Shown piece by piece: positions 25,566 through 35,062 of a stretch of DNA of 64,000 nt; the stretch's first letter is position 1, and each line of letters starts with the position of its first letter. A program made the translations under genes and the position numbers. Source of the stretch: Pseudomonas sp. Q2-TVG4-2 (GTDB lineage: Bacteria; Pseudomonadota; Gammaproteobacteria; Pseudomonadales; Pseudomonadaceae); the NCBI RefSeq assembly GCF_013620795.1, contig NZ_LGLW01000006.1, forward strand, positions 124,001 through 188,000, in the 5' to 3' direction. The notes under the pieces are model-generated. The model was given only the letters and a program-made list of their open reading frames with translations. It did not search any database and had not been told where the DNA came from.

Positions 25566-26574
25566 ATGGAGCGGGTCGATTGCGTCGTCATTGGTGCCGG
25601 TGTGGTGGGGCTTGCGGTCGCGCGGGCACTGGCCCAGGCCGGACGCGAGGTGGTGATACTGGAAGCCGAAGCGGCTATCGGCACCGGCACCAGTTCGCGT
25701 AACAGCGAGGTCATTCATGCCGGCATCTACTATCCGCAAGGTTCGCTGAAAGCGCGGCCGGGCGGGATGCGTTGTACGCGTTCTGCGAAAGCCACCGGGT
25801 GCCTTATCAACGCTGCGGCAAGCTGATCGTCGCCACTGACGAATCGCAACTGGCGGGACTCCGGGCGCTACAGGCGCACGCCCAGGCATCGTCGACAGCC
25901 ATGCCTTGATGCGGGCGCTGCAAGGCGATGCCGAAGCGGCGGGTGCGCTGCTGGCGTTTCACGCGCCGGTGGAGGCGATGGAGGTGACGGACGCGGGGCT
26001 ACGGGTCGAGGTCGGCGGAGGCGAGCCGATGACGCTGCTTGCCACGAGCGTGATCAACTGCGCTGGGCACGCGGCGCCAGTGGTCGCGGCGCGCACCCGC
26101 GGCCAGGCCGCCGATTCGGTGCCTTCGCGGTACTTCGCCAAGGGCAGTTATTTCAGCCTGGCGGCGCCGACGCCTTTCCGGCATCTGATCTATCCGCTGC
26201 CCGAACCTGGCGGGCTAGGTGTGCACCTGACGCTGGATCTCGGCGGCCAGGCCCGTTTTGGCCCGGACGTGCAATGGGTCGATTCACTTGACTACCAGAT
26301 AGATGCCCATCGCGCCGACAGCTTCTACGCCGCAATCCGCCGCTATTGGCCAGCATTGCCGGACGGCGCGCTGCAGCCGGCCTATACCGGGATCCGTCCG
26401 AAGATCAGCGGACCTGGCGAGCCTGCCGCGGACTTTCGCATCGACGGGCCTGCCGAACACGAAATCGCTGGACTGGTGAACCTGTTCGGCATCGAATCGC
26501 CCGGGCTTACTGCCGCCCTGGCGATTGCTGATGAGGTCTGCCAGCGCCTCGCCCAGGGGCCTCGCGCCGGTTGA
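25566..26574 (+). pseudogene. Decayed FAD-dependent oxidoreductase (LhgO-like), two lesions
   Basis: Resembles L-2-hydroxyglutarate oxidase-type FAD enzymes (about 370 residues). Three frames carry consecutive parts of one protein. Frame 3 (25566 to about 25757) has the dinucleotide motif [13 protein letters not shown] and [15 protein letters not shown]. Frame 2 (about 25757-25885) then reads [29 protein letters not shown]. Frame 1 (about 25887-26574) reads [13 protein letters not shown] through to a normal C-terminus. Lesion 1, near 25757, loses about 10 bp (the LCV-like residues after KAR). Lesion 2, near 25886, loses about 30 codons and shifts frame. Two separate deletions make a sequencing error unlikely. 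Confidence 0.85.
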
Positions 26575-27963
26575 TCAGACGGGATCCTGCTCAGCGCTAG
26601 CCGGCGATTCGGGCAGGAACCAGTTCATCACCAGGGCGCAGATGCCGCCGGTAGCTACACCGGATTCCAGCACGTTGCGCAGTGCCACCGGCAGGTTCGC
26701 GAGGAATTCCGGTACCTGGGAAAAGCCCAGACCCAGCGCCAGCGAAACCGAAATGATCAGCAGCGCGCGGCGATCAAGCTTGATACCCGCGAGGATGTTG
26801 ATGCCGGCTGCCGCCACTGCACCGAACATCACCAGCGCGGCCCCACCCAGCACAGGCTCAGGCACGGCCTGCAGTACGCCGGCGACCACCGGAAACAGGC
26901 CGAGCACCACCAGCATCACCGCGATCCACATGCCGACGTAGCGGCTGGCGATTCCGGTCAGCTGGATGATGCCGTTGTTCTGCGCGAACACCGAACTGGG
27001 GAAGGTATTGAACACGCCCGCCAACAGCGAGTTGGCGCCGTTGACCAGCACGCCGCCCTTGATGCGCTGCATCCACACTGGGCCCTCGACGGGCTTCTGC
27101 GAGAGCTTGCTGGTAGCGGTGATGTCGCCGATCGCTTCCAGCGAGGTGACCAGGTAAATCACCACCATGGGAATGAACAGGCTCCAGGAGAAGCCCAGGC
27201 CGAAGTGCAGCGGCATCGGCACTTCGAACAGCTCGGCTTCGCGCATGCCAGTGAAATCCAGGCGACCCAGGTAGGCGGCCAGTGCGTAGCCGATGGCCAG
27301 CGCGATGATGATTGCGCAGCTGCGCATCCACACCACCGGCAGCCGGTTGAGCACGACGATGGCGCCCAGCACGACGCCTGAAAGCAGCAGATTCTCACGG
27401 CTGGCGAAGCTGCCGTCGCCCATCGCCGCATAGCCGCCGCCCATGCTGATCAAGCCGACCTTGATCAGCGTCAGGCCGATCATCAGCACGACGATGCCGG
27501 TCACCAGCGGCGTGATTAGCCGCTTGATGAACGGCAGCACGCGCGAGACGCCCATTTCGATGAAGGACCCGGCGATGACTACCCCGAAGATCGCCGCCAT
27601 CACCGACTCCACCGGCGTGCCCTGCTTGACCATCAGCACGCCACCGGCGATCAGCGGGCCGACGAAATTAAAGCTGGTGCCCTGCACGATCAGCAGCCCG
27701 GCACCCAGCGGGCCGAAGCGCTTGCACTGGACGAAGGTGGCGATTCCGGAAATCACCAGCGACATGGAAACGATGATATTGGTGTCGCGCGGCGACACGC
27801 CGATAGCCTGGCAGATCAGCAATCCCGGCGTCACGATCGGCACGATGATCGCCAGCAGATGCTGCAGGGCGGCGAGAAAGGCGATCCAGGGGCGGGGCCG
27901 GTCATCGAGTCCGTAGACCAGATCGTTACGAAGCTCATCAGGGGAGGACTTCAGCGCGCTCAT
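26575..27963 (-). CDS. NCS2 nucleobase (xanthine/uric acid type) permease
   Basis: Proton-coupled purine or pyrimidine base importer of the nucleobase-ascorbate/NCS2 family. 462 residues with twelve to fourteen membrane helices. The conserved block NGANSLLAGVFNTFPSSVF, followed by AQNNGIIQLTGIASR, is characteristic of the xanthine/urate branch, and QGTSFNFVGP and EAIGDITATS are family motifs. Start ATG 27963 has GGAG eight bases upstream; the long open frame to 28227 is not part of it. Its stop adjoins the end of the decayed oxidoreductase (convergent, 0 bp). Substrate xanthine, urate or uracil cannot be separated by eye. Confidence 0.9.
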   Translation of the reverse strand: MSALKSSPDELRNDLVYGLDDRPRPWIAFLAALQHLLAIIVPIVTPGLLICQAIGVSPRDTNIIVSMSLVISGIATFVQCKRFGPLGAGLLIVQGTSFNFVGPLIAGGVLMVKQGTPVESVMAAIFGVVIAGSFIEMGVSRVLPFIKRLITPLVTGIVVLMIGLTLIKVGLISMGGGYAAMGDGSFASRENLLLSGVVLGAIVVLNRLPVVWMRSCAIIIALAIGYALAAYLGRLDFTGMREAELFEVPMPLHFGLGFSWSLFIPMVVIYLVTSLEAIGDITATSKLSQKPVEGPVWMQRIKGGVLVNGANSLLAGVFNTFPSSVFAQNNGIIQLTGIASRYVGMWIAVMLVVLGLFPVVAGVLQAVPEPVLGGAALVMFGAVAAAGINILAGIKLDRRALLIISVSLALGLGFSQVPEFLANLPVALRNVLESGVATGGICALVMNWFLPESPASAEQDPV

Positions 27964-28343
27964 GGCATGCTCCGGAAAAAAGAGCGTGATTCTACGTGGC
28001 TGCGCCGATGGGGCACAGCTGAACCTGTCGATTGCAAAGCGGGCCAGGAGCGAAGTCTTCTGCCCCTCTCGTGTAAGGCGGGCAAGACCGAGCGGGTGCA
28101 ATTTCAATCGAATCACAGCCTGACGGCGATCGCGTTGCGGCATCCACCAGCGGCTCACGCATGTACCGGCGCTAGCTGCAGATGCCCGTTGACCCGTTGC
28201 TGATCCGTAGGGTTTTCGCGCGCTCAACTGCGCCTGGCTTCGTAGCTGACGCCCGGCTGCGTGCCTTCTGCTTCTTGTTTGTTACCGCAACGATTCCCGG
28301 AACGTGCGTGCTAGGGTCTATAGGTCCACGAGGAGCGCTACGA
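27964..28343. other. Intergenic region between permease and DUF1090 gene
   Basis: A 380-bp gap upstream of two divergent genes. I see no RNA gene, repeat or purine-riboswitch-like fold. It should hold promoters for both genes; I could not place them with confidence. Confidence 0.4.
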
Positions 28344-28703
28344 ATGAAGTATGCAATTGCCACCATTTCGCTGATGTTAGCCACAGGCTTGGTCCAGGCG
28401 CAGGAAAGCTGCGCCGCAAAGGAAGCGGAAATCAGCCGGCAACTGGAGCATGCCCGGGAGCATGGGAATGACAGGCGTGTCCGGGGTCTGGAAACCGCGC
28501 AGAAGGAGGTGCAGGCGCACTGCACCGACGCGGGCCTGCAGGCCGAGCGGCAGGAGGATATCGACGAAGCGCGTGATGAGGTGGCTGAGCGAGAGGCCGA
28601 CCTGCAAGAGGCGCTGGAGGATGGCTCGCCGGAGAAAATCGAGAAACGCCAGCGCAAGCTGCGCGAAGCGCAGGACGGGTTGCGTGAAGCGTCGGAAGAC
28701 TGA
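28344..28703 (+). CDS. DUF1090 periplasmic protein
   Basis: 119 residues with a signal peptide ending GLVQA-Q (about residue 20). The mature part is highly charged and alpha-helical, with two cysteines (ESCAAKEAEI and AHCTDA) and repeating Glu/Arg heptads to the C-terminus, typical of DUF1090 proteins. Function unknown. Start ATG 28344 follows GAGGAG at 28330-28335; the frame opens upstream at 28182 without features. It converges with ilvD. Confidence 0.88.
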   Translation: MKYAIATISLMLATGLVQAQESCAAKEAEISRQLEHAREHGNDRRVRGLETAQKEVQAHCTDAGLQAERQEDIDEARDEVAEREADLQEALEDGSPEKIEKRQRKLREAQDGLREASED

Positions 28704-28773
28704 CCGCTGACACGACAGTGATAGGCATTGCGGTTATTGACGCCTGTCCGACGCGCCAGAGCGGACTGAAACG

Positions 28774-28800
28774 GCGAGCCCGGCACTTGGCCGGGCTCGC
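28774..28800. terminator. Bidirectional terminator between DUF1090 and ilvD
   Basis: GCGAGCCCGGC (28774-28784) pairs with GCCGGGCTCGC (28790-28800) around loop ACTTG: an 11-bp perfect GC-rich stem between convergent stops at 28703 and 28820. Confidence 0.7.
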
Positions 28801-28819
28801 AGAACAACAGCAAGGGCTA

Positions 28820-30658
28820 TCAGCCGTCCAGCATCGCCTTGTTGCGCACCGCGCCTTTGTCGGCGCTGGTGGCGAGCAGGGCGTAGGCCTTGAGTGCCGT
28901 GGTCACCTTGCGCGCGCGCGGTGCGGCGGGCTTCCAGCCTTTCTTGTCCTGCTCGATGCGGCGGTGGGACAGCTCTTCATCGCTGACCTGCAGCTGGATG
29001 CTGCGGTTGGGGATGTCGATCAGCACCTTGTCGCCGTCCTGCACCAGGCCGATGGCACCGCCCGCGGCGGCTTCCGGAGAGGCGTGGCCGATGGACAGGC
29101 CCGAAGTGCCCCCGGAGAAGCGGCCGTCGGTGAGCAGGGCGCAGTCTTTCCCCAGCCCCTTGGACTTCAGGTATGAGGTCGGGTAGAGCATTTCCTGCAT
29201 GCCCGGGCCGCCTTTCGGGCCTTCGTAGCGGATGATGACGATGTCGCCGGCCTTCACCTCGTCGTTGAGGATGCCCTTCACGGCGCTGTCCTGGCTCTCG
29301 AAGATCTTGGCGGTCCCTTCGAACACATGGATGGATTCGTCCACGCCCGCGGTTTTCACCACGCAGCCATCGAGCGCGATGTTGCCGTAGAGCACGGCCA
29401 GGCCACCTTCCTGGGAATAGGCGTGCTCGACGCTGCGGATGCAGCCGTTTTCACGGTCGTCATCCAGGCTGTCCCAACGGGTCGACTGGCTGAATGCCGT
29501 CTGCGTCGGAATGCCGCCCGGGCCGGCCTTGAAGAAGGTGTGTACCGCTTCGTCCTGGGTCTGGGTGATGTCCCACTGGGCAATGCCTTCGGCAAGGGTC
29601 CGGCTATGGACGGTGGGCACGTCGGTGTGCAGCAGGCCGCCACGGGCCAGCTCGCCGAGGATGGAGAAGATGCCGCCGGCGCGGTGCACGTCTTCCATGT
29701 GGTACTTCTGGATGTTCGGCGCGACCTTGCACAGCTGCGGCACCTTGCGCGACAGAGCGTCGATGGCGCGCAGGTCGAAGTCGACCTCGGCTTCCTGAGC
29801 CGCAGCCAGCAGGTGCAGGATGGTGTTGGTGGAACCACCCATGGCGATGTCCAGGGTCATGGCGTTCTCGAATGCCTTGCGACTGGCGATGTTGCGCGGC
29901 AGCACAGACTCGTCGCCTTCGCCGTAATAACGCTGGCACAGCTCGACGACGGTGCGCCCGGCGCGCAGGAACAGCTGCTCGCGGTCGCTGTGGGTCGCCA
30001 GGGTCGAACCGTTGCCAGGCAGGGCGAGGCCTAGGGCTTCGGCCAGGCAGTTCATGGAATTGGCGGTGAACATGCCGGAGCAGCTGCCGCAGGTCGGGCA
30101 GGCACTGCGCTCGTACTCGGCTACCTTCTCGTCGGAAGCGCTTTCATCGGCGGCGATGACCATCGCATCGACAAGGTCCAGGCCGTGGCTAGCCAGCTTG
30201 GTTTTGCCGGCTTCCATCGGACCGCCGGAGACGAATACCACCGGGATGTTCAGGCGCAGCGCGGCCATCAGCATGCCGGGGGTGATCTTGTCGCAGTTGG
30301 AGATGCAGACGATGGCGTCGGCGCAGTGCGCGTTGACCATGTATTCCACCGAGTCAGCGATGATCTCGCGCGACGGCAGCGAATAGAGCATGCCGTCGTG
30401 GCCCATGGCGATGCCGTCGTCGACCGCGATGGTGTTGAACTCCTTGGCCACGCCGCCGGCCTTTTCGATCTCACGGGCGACCAGCTGGCCAAGATCCTTC
30501 AGGTGCACGTGACCGGGCACGAACTGGGTGAAGGAGTTGGAGATGGCGATGATCGGCTTCTTGAAGTCTTCGTCCTTCATGCCGGTGGCGCGCCACAGCG
30601 CGCGGGCACCGGCCATGTTGCGGCCGTGCGTGGAGGTTTTCGAGCGGTAATCGGGCAT
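28820..30658 (-). CDS. ilvD: Dihydroxy-acid dehydratase
   Basis: Iron-sulfur enzyme of branched-chain amino acid synthesis; dehydrates 2,3-dihydroxy-isovalerate and -3-methylvalerate to the keto acids. 612 residues, full length. Cluster cysteines are seen in [12 protein letters not shown] and [34 protein letters not shown] marks the C-terminal domain. Start ATG 30658 ([19 protein letters not shown]) is the family start. It is monocistronic and divergent from the secreted hydrolase gene across a 473-bp gap. Confidence 0.97.
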   Translation of the reverse strand: MPDYRSKTSTHGRNMAGARALWRATGMKDEDFKKPIIAISNSFTQFVPGHVHLKDLGQLVAREIEKAGGVAKEFNTIAVDDGIAMGHDGMLYSLPSREIIADSVEYMVNAHCADAIVCISNCDKITPGMLMAALRLNIPVVFVSGGPMEAGKTKLASHGLDLVDAMVIAADESASDEKVAEYERSACPTCGSCSGMFTANSMNCLAEALGLALPGNGSTLATHSDREQLFLRAGRTVVELCQRYYGEGDESVLPRNIASRKAFENAMTLDIAMGGSTNTILHLLAAAQEAEVDFDLRAIDALSRKVPQLCKVAPNIQKYHMEDVHRAGGIFSILGELARGGLLHTDVPTVHSRTLAEGIAQWDITQTQDEAVHTFFKAGPGGIPTQTAFSQSTRWDSLDDDRENGCIRSVEHAYSQEGGLAVLYGNIALDGCVVKTAGVDESIHVFEGTAKIFESQDSAVKGILNDEVKAGDIVIIRYEGPKGGPGMQEMLYPTSYLKSKGLGKDCALLTDGRFSGGTSGLSIGHASPEAAAGGAIGLVQDGDKVLIDIPNRSIQLQVSDEELSHRRIEQDKKGWKPAAPRARKVTTALKAYALLATSADKGAVRNKAMLDG

Positions 30659-31131
30659 GACGGTTCCTGCGGCTAATCAGCGGTTCGAATAGTGCTTATG
30701 GTGAGCGTCACCAGTGCCGCGTGCAACGGTAGGTGACCGTGCGTGCGGTGGGGCCGGATCGAGGCGGGGTATCGCTCGGGCGGCCTGGGCTCATGGCCCG
30801 CCGGGGGGTGATGGCGAGGAATGGGGCTGATTCTACGCCCGTTCCCGCCCGCGAGCCAGGCGGCGCGATTACCGGCTTTCTTCGACGGCTGCGCGCATCA
30901 ACACGGTAATTAATGACGGATTATTCATGCCGGTCAATTTCAGCCGTTCGTCCCCCCGTCGACCCCCTCGAGTGGCATCCCGGTTTCGGCTGGCTAGGGT
31001 TGTCTCGGGCCGACTGGCCACTCTGTCGCGCCGAATGCCGGGCGATGGCGCGATAAAGACCTGCAGTGCGCATTCGCATGTCAGCCGGGGCGAGCGTCAT
31101 ACCACCGATCAGAACAACAAGAGGAATGCAG
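30659..31131. other. Long divergent intergenic region, ilvD to secreted hydrolase
   Basis: A 473-bp gap with no coding signal on either strand that I trust. An AT-rich island near 30906-30932 (GTAATTAATGACGGATTATT) stands out from the GC-rich surround and is a natural place for a promoter or regulator site for the hydrolase. No tRNA-like or attenuator-like fold is evident. Confidence 0.45.
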
Positions 31132-31980
31132 ATGCTAGACATCAAACTCAGCTGCCTTGTCGCAGCGCTGGGCGTGGCACTTTGCGGGTCTGCCATGGCG
31201 GCGCCGCTACCGGACACGCCCGGTACGCCGTTTCCAAATGTATCGAACTTCGACCGCTCCGGCCCCTACGCCACAACCAGTCGCAGCGAAGGCCCGAACT
31301 GTCGCGTCTACCGACCCTCCACGCTCGGGCAGAACGGCGTGCGGCATCCGGTAGTGCTGTGGGGCAACGGAACCGGGACAGGGCCGACGGCATATTCCGG
31401 TCTGTTGTCGCACTGGGCCAGTCATGGGTTCGTTGTCGCTGCAGCAGAGACATCGAATGCCGGGACGGGGGAACAGATGCTGGCATGTCTGGATTATCTG
31501 GTGCAGGAAAGCAATCGCACCTATGGCACCTACGTTGGCGTACTCAATACCGGCCGAGTCGGTACATCCGGTCATTCCCAGGGGGGTGGCGGTTCGATCA
31601 TGGCCGGGCAGGATGATCGTGTGAGCGTTACCGCGCCAATCCAGCCCTACACCATCGGCCTGGGCCACGATCCGGCGTCCCAGCGGAATCAGCAGGGTCC
31701 GATGTTTCTGATGTCAGGCGGTGGTGACACCATCGCGTTTCCCTACCTCAACGCACAGCCGGTCTACACGCGGGCCAATGTACCGGTGTTCTGGGGGGAG
31801 CGGCGTTATGTCAGCCATTTCGAGCCGGTCGGTGATGGTGGGGCCTATCGCGGACCGTCGACCGCCTGGTTCCGCTATCACCTGATGGAAGATGAAACGG
31901 CCCGTAGCACCTTCTACGGTCGCTTCTGCGGGCTGTGTACCAGTGTTTTGTGGACCGAACAGCGCAAAGACATCGAGTAA
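31132..31980 (+). CDS. Secreted alpha/beta hydrolase of the PETase/cutinase-like fold
   Basis: 282 residues with a signal peptide ending SAMA-A (about residue 23). Predicted triad: Ser149 in GHSQGGGGS, Asp199 in GGGDTIAFP, His229 in VSHFEP. The spacing (50 and 30 residues) closely follows PET-hydrolase enzymes, and the end STAWFRYHLMEDETARSTFY, then FCGLC, fits the WxxxFLxxDxRY pattern and C-terminal disulfide of that fold. The sequence before Ser has WGNGTGTGP in place of the usual oxyanion region. Start ATG 31132 follows AGAGGA; ATG 31126 is too close to that site. Substrate (polyester, lipid or ester) is not determined. A hairpin follows the stop. Confidence 0.8.
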   Translation: MLDIKLSCLVAALGVALCGSAMAAPLPDTPGTPFPNVSNFDRSGPYATTSRSEGPNCRVYRPSTLGQNGVRHPVVLWGNGTGTGPTAYSGLLSHWASHGFVVAAAETSNAGTGEQMLACLDYLVQESNRTYGTYVGVLNTGRVGTSGHSQGGGGSIMAGQDDRVSVTAPIQPYTIGLGHDPASQRNQQGPMFLMSGGGDTIAFPYLNAQPVYTRANVPVFWGERRYVSHFEPVGDGGAYRGPSTAWFRYHLMEDETARSTFYGRFCGLCTSVLWTEQRKDIE

Positions 31981-31989
31981 GGCGTCCGA

Positions 31990-32026
31990 CGAAGCCCCCG
32001 CACAGGTGCTTGGTGCGAGGGCTTCG
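31990..32026. terminator. Terminator hairpin shared by hydrolase and rlmI
   Basis: CGAAGCCCCCGCAC (31990-32003) pairs with GTGCGAGGGCTTCG (32013-32026) with a single mismatch and a 9-nt loop, followed by TTCGTTTGG. It lies between convergent stops at 31980 and 32044. Confidence 0.7.
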
Positions 32027-32043
32027 TTCGTTTGGCAGCGGGA

Positions 32044-33240
32044 TCAGCTGTTGGGCAGGATGCGGCAGGTGATGCTCTTGATATAGCGCGTTTCGGGGAT
32101 TGCAGGGTGGACCGGGTGATCCGGACCCTGGCCGCCGCGCTCGAGCAGCTGAATGTTGCGATCCAGGTGGCGTGCGCTGCCGAGCAGGATGTTCTGCAGG
32201 TTGTCTTCCTCCAGGTGCATGGAGCAACTGGCGCTGATCAGAATGCCGTCCTTGTTCAGCAAGCGCATGGCGGTTTCGTTGAGGCGGCGGTAGGCGGCCT
32301 CGCCGTTCTTCAGGTCTTTTTTGCGTTTGATGAAGGCTGGCGGGTCGGTGATGACCACATCGAAGCGCTCTTCGGCGTTCTTCAGCTCTTTCATCGCTTC
32401 GAAGGCATCGCCCTCGACACAAGTCATCTTTTCCGCCACGCCATTGAGCGCAGCGTTGCGCTCGACGCCATCGAGGGCGAATGCCGAGGCGTCCACGCAG
32501 AACACTTCGCTGGCGCCGAATGCCGCGGCCTGTACGCCCCAGCCGCCGATGTAGCTGAACAGGTCGAGCACCCGTTTGCCTTTGACGTAGGGCGCCAGGC
32601 GCGCGCGGTTCATCCGGTGATCGTAGAACCAGCCGGTCTTCTGGCCTTGCAGGACCGGTGCTTCGAACTTCACGCCGTTCTCTTCCAGCTCGACCCATTC
32701 CGGGACGACGCCGAAAGCGGTGTCCACGTAGCGTTCGAGCCCTTCGGCGTCGCGCGCGCTGGAATCGTTCTTCCACAGCACACCACGGGGCTTGAGCACC
32801 TGCACCAGGGCTTCGAGCACGGCGTCCTTGTTGCGCTCCATGGTCGCCGAGGCCAGCTGCACCACCAGATGGTCATGGAAACGGTCCACCACCAGGCCCG
32901 GCAGCAGGTCGGAATCGCCGTAGATCAGGCGGTAGCAGGGTTGATCGAACAAGCGATCGCGCAGCGACAGGGCGACCTGGATGCGATGCACCAGCAGCGA
33001 TTTGTCCAGGCTGTGCTTGAGGTCACGCGACAGCAGGCGCGCGCAGATCAGGTTGTTCGGCGACACACCGACAATGCCCAGTGGCTTGCCGCCCGCTGCC
33101 TCGAGAATCGCCTGATCACCGGCGGCAAAACCGCTCAGCGGGGTAGCGGCCGTGTCCACCTCGTTGCTGTAGACCCACAGATGACCGGCGCGCAGGCGGC
33201 GATCGGCGTTGGCTTTGAGGCGCAGGCTGGGCAGGCTCAT
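32044..33240 (-). CDS. rlmI: 23S rRNA (cytosine-1962-C5)-methyltransferase
   Basis: SAM-dependent methyltransferase of the RlmI type, acting on 23S rRNA C1962. 398 residues: an N-terminal PUA-like domain (LRLKANADRRLRAGHLWVYS), an OB/EEHEE-type middle, and a Rossmann methyltransferase with VLDLFSYIGGWGVQAA (SAM binding), VITDPPAFIKRK and SASCSMHLEEDN, the last with the likely catalytic Cys. Start ATG 33240. Monocistronic. Confidence 0.9.
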   Translation of the reverse strand: MSLPSLRLKANADRRLRAGHLWVYSNEVDTAATPLSGFAAGDQAILEAAGGKPLGIVGVSPNNLICARLLSRDLKHSLDKSLLVHRIQVALSLRDRLFDQPCYRLIYGDSDLLPGLVVDRFHDHLVVQLASATMERNKDAVLEALVQVLKPRGVLWKNDSSARDAEGLERYVDTAFGVVPEWVELEENGVKFEAPVLQGQKTGWFYDHRMNRARLAPYVKGKRVLDLFSYIGGWGVQAAAFGASEVFCVDASAFALDGVERNAALNGVAEKMTCVEGDAFEAMKELKNAEERFDVVITDPPAFIKRKKDLKNGEAAYRRLNETAMRLLNKDGILISASCSMHLEEDNLQNILLGSARHLDRNIQLLERGGQGPDHPVHPAIPETRYIKSITCRILPNS

Positions 33241-33312
33241 CGAGAGGGCTCCGGGAAAAGGGCGGGATTATAGGCGACAGGGCCGACAAAAGCGCTGGCC
33301 GTATGCAGCGAC

Positions 33313-33335
33313 GTAGGATGGGGTGAAACCCGACC
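33313..33335. repeat. GTAGGATGGGTGAAACCC-type intergenic repeat
   Basis: GTAGGATGGGGTGAAACCCG followed by ACC, in the gap between rlmI and the PfpI gene. It resembles the short intergenic repeats common in Pseudomonas genomes (GGGTGAAACCC core). A single copy, so weakly supported. Confidence 0.4.
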
Positions 33336-33474
33336 ACCACCGGTCCGGCAATCGCATCGACCATCAGGCTGCGCGGGACGATAGCTGAACAGGCTTGGTC
33401 GGTGGCAGCTAACCGGAGGCTTGACGGGTTGCACGCGCCTCTAACTGTCCTGCGCTCGCCTCCGGCTTCTTGCG

Positions 33475-34014
33475 TCAGGCCGCGAGCGCCTTGACCAACG
33501 CTTCGCTGAACGCCGGGATGTCGTCCGGCTTGCGGCTGCTGATCAGATGCCCATCGACCACCACCTGCTCGTCTACCCAATCGGCGCCGGCATTTTTCAA
33601 GTCGTCGGTCAGCGACGGCCAGCTGGTCATGCGCTTGCCCTTGACCAGGTCGGAGGAGGCCAGCAGCCAGGCGCCGTGGCAGATGACGGCGATCGTCTTG
33701 TTCGCACGTGCCGCGTCACGCACCAGCTCCTGGGCCATCTCATCGGTGCGGATTGTGTCGGAGTTGACCACACCGCCGGGGAGCAGCAGCGCGTCATAGT
33801 CCTCCATACGGATACTGTCGAACGTATCGTCGACATGGAACTTGGTGGCGGGCGTCGTGTGGTTCCAGCCAGTCACCTCGCCATTCTTCGCGGAGATGAT
33901 GTGCACGGTGGCGCCTTTGTTCTCCAGCGCCTCCTTGGGTCCGGTCAGTTCGACCTGCTCGAAGCCGTCGGTTACCAGAACCGCCACGCGTTTGCCGTTG
34001 AGTAACTCGGCCAT
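33475..34014 (-). CDS. DJ-1/PfpI family protein (YhbO-like)
   Basis: 179 residues, the length of PfpI/YhbO proteins, which are implicated in stress protection and glycation repair (deglycase or protease activity reported in the family). The nucleophile elbow AVICHGAWLL holds the reactive Cys, and LLLPGGVVN and the Glu near DGFEQVELTGP complete the family pattern. Start ATG 34014 follows GAGGAGG. It is divergent from the HDOD gene. Substrate unknown. Confidence 0.92.
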   Translation of the reverse strand: MAELLNGKRVAVLVTDGFEQVELTGPKEALENKGATVHIISAKNGEVTGWNHTTPATKFHVDDTFDSIRMEDYDALLLPGGVVNSDTIRTDEMAQELVRDAARANKTIAVICHGAWLLASSDLVKGKRMTSWPSLTDDLKNAGADWVDEQVVVDGHLISSRKPDDIPAFSEALVKALAA

Positions 34015-34143
34015 TTCGTTCCTCCTCGTAGGATTGGTTAGGTATCCAGATTGGAGCTACTTGAAATCCGACCATGTTCTCGGCCAAAGTTCGCACTCAT
34101 TTCCATGATGGCTAAGTGCTATTCACCGGGCCGGGTCACTCTC

Positions 34144-35007
34144 ATGACAATCGAACTCTCCGATGAGCAGATCCGCAGCGTGCTGCAGGGCATCAGCGTG
34201 CCGCCGCAGCCGCAGATCATGGTCGACCTGCAGATGGAACAGGTCATGCCGGACCCGGATCTGCGTACCATCGCCCGGCTAATCAGCCAGGACCCGGGCC
34301 TCTCCGGCGCGCTGCTGAAGACCGTCAACTCACCCTTCTTCGGCCTCGCCAACCGCATCGCATCGATTCAGCAAGCGGTCAACCTGCTGGGCTGTCGTTC
34401 CGTGATCAACCTGATCAATGCGCAATCGATTCGGGGTGAGCTGAGCGACGCGGCGATTGTCACGCTCAACCGGTTCTGGGATACCGCGCAGGACGTCGCC
34501 ATGACCAGCCTGTCCCTCGCCAAGCGCATCGGACATCCGGCGCCCGATGAGGCCTACACCTTGGGTCTGTTCCATAACTGTGGCATTCCGTTGATGCTCA
34601 CACGCTTTCCCAACTACATGGGTGTGCTGGAGGAAGCCTATGCCAGCGCCAGCGCCGAGACGCGAGTGACCGATATCGAGAACCGCGTGTTCAATACCAA
34701 CCACGCGGTCGTGGGGTATTTCGTTGCGAGGTCATGGAAGCTGCCGGCTCACCTATGCGAGGCCATCGCCAACCACCACAACGCTTTCGCGCTGTTTGAC
34801 GACGAATGGAGCGACGCGCAGATAAAGACCTTGTTGGCGATCCTGAAAATGGCCGAGCATATCTGCGCCTGCCACCGAGTGCTTGGCGATCAGCCGGATG
34901 ATCGTGAATGGGAGGCGGTGGCGCAGCAGGTGCTCGAGTACGTCGGGCTGTCTGAGTATGATTTCGACTATCTCAAGGGCAGCATTCGCGAACTGGGCGT
35001 GAGCTGA
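34144..35007 (+). CDS. HDOD domain signalling protein
   Basis: About 287 residues covered by a single HDOD domain (an HD-related output domain of unknown enzymatic activity). Motifs PPQPQIMVDLQ and ISQDPGLSGALLKTVNSPFF are characteristic, and NLINAQSIRG, LGLFHNCGIPLML and AIANHHNAF mark the helical core. No extra sensory domain is present, so it is likely a downstream partner in another pathway. The start at 34144 is chosen by similarity; an ATG at 34051 opens the frame but adds no recognised sequence. Confidence 0.85.
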   Translation: MTIELSDEQIRSVLQGISVPPQPQIMVDLQMEQVMPDPDLRTIARLISQDPGLSGALLKTVNSPFFGLANRIASIQQAVNLLGCRSVINLINAQSIRGELSDAAIVTLNRFWDTAQDVAMTSLSLAKRIGHPAPDEAYTLGLFHNCGIPLMLTRFPNYMGVLEEAYASASAETRVTDIENRVFNTNHAVVGYFVARSWKLPAHLCEAIANHHNAFALFDDEWSDAQIKTLLAILKMAEHICACHRVLGDQPDDREWEAVAQQVLEYVGLSEYDFDYLKGSIRELGVS

Positions 35008-35062
35008 CCGTGCGTGCCAATAGCTGCTAAGGTCGCCTCCCGGTTTATTTTCGATAGCCTGT

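Noticed and set aside
31811-32776. A 321-codon minus-strand frame over the hydrolase end and rlmI
   Set aside because: Arg/Gly-rich with no motif; it overlaps rlmI in another frame on the same strand.
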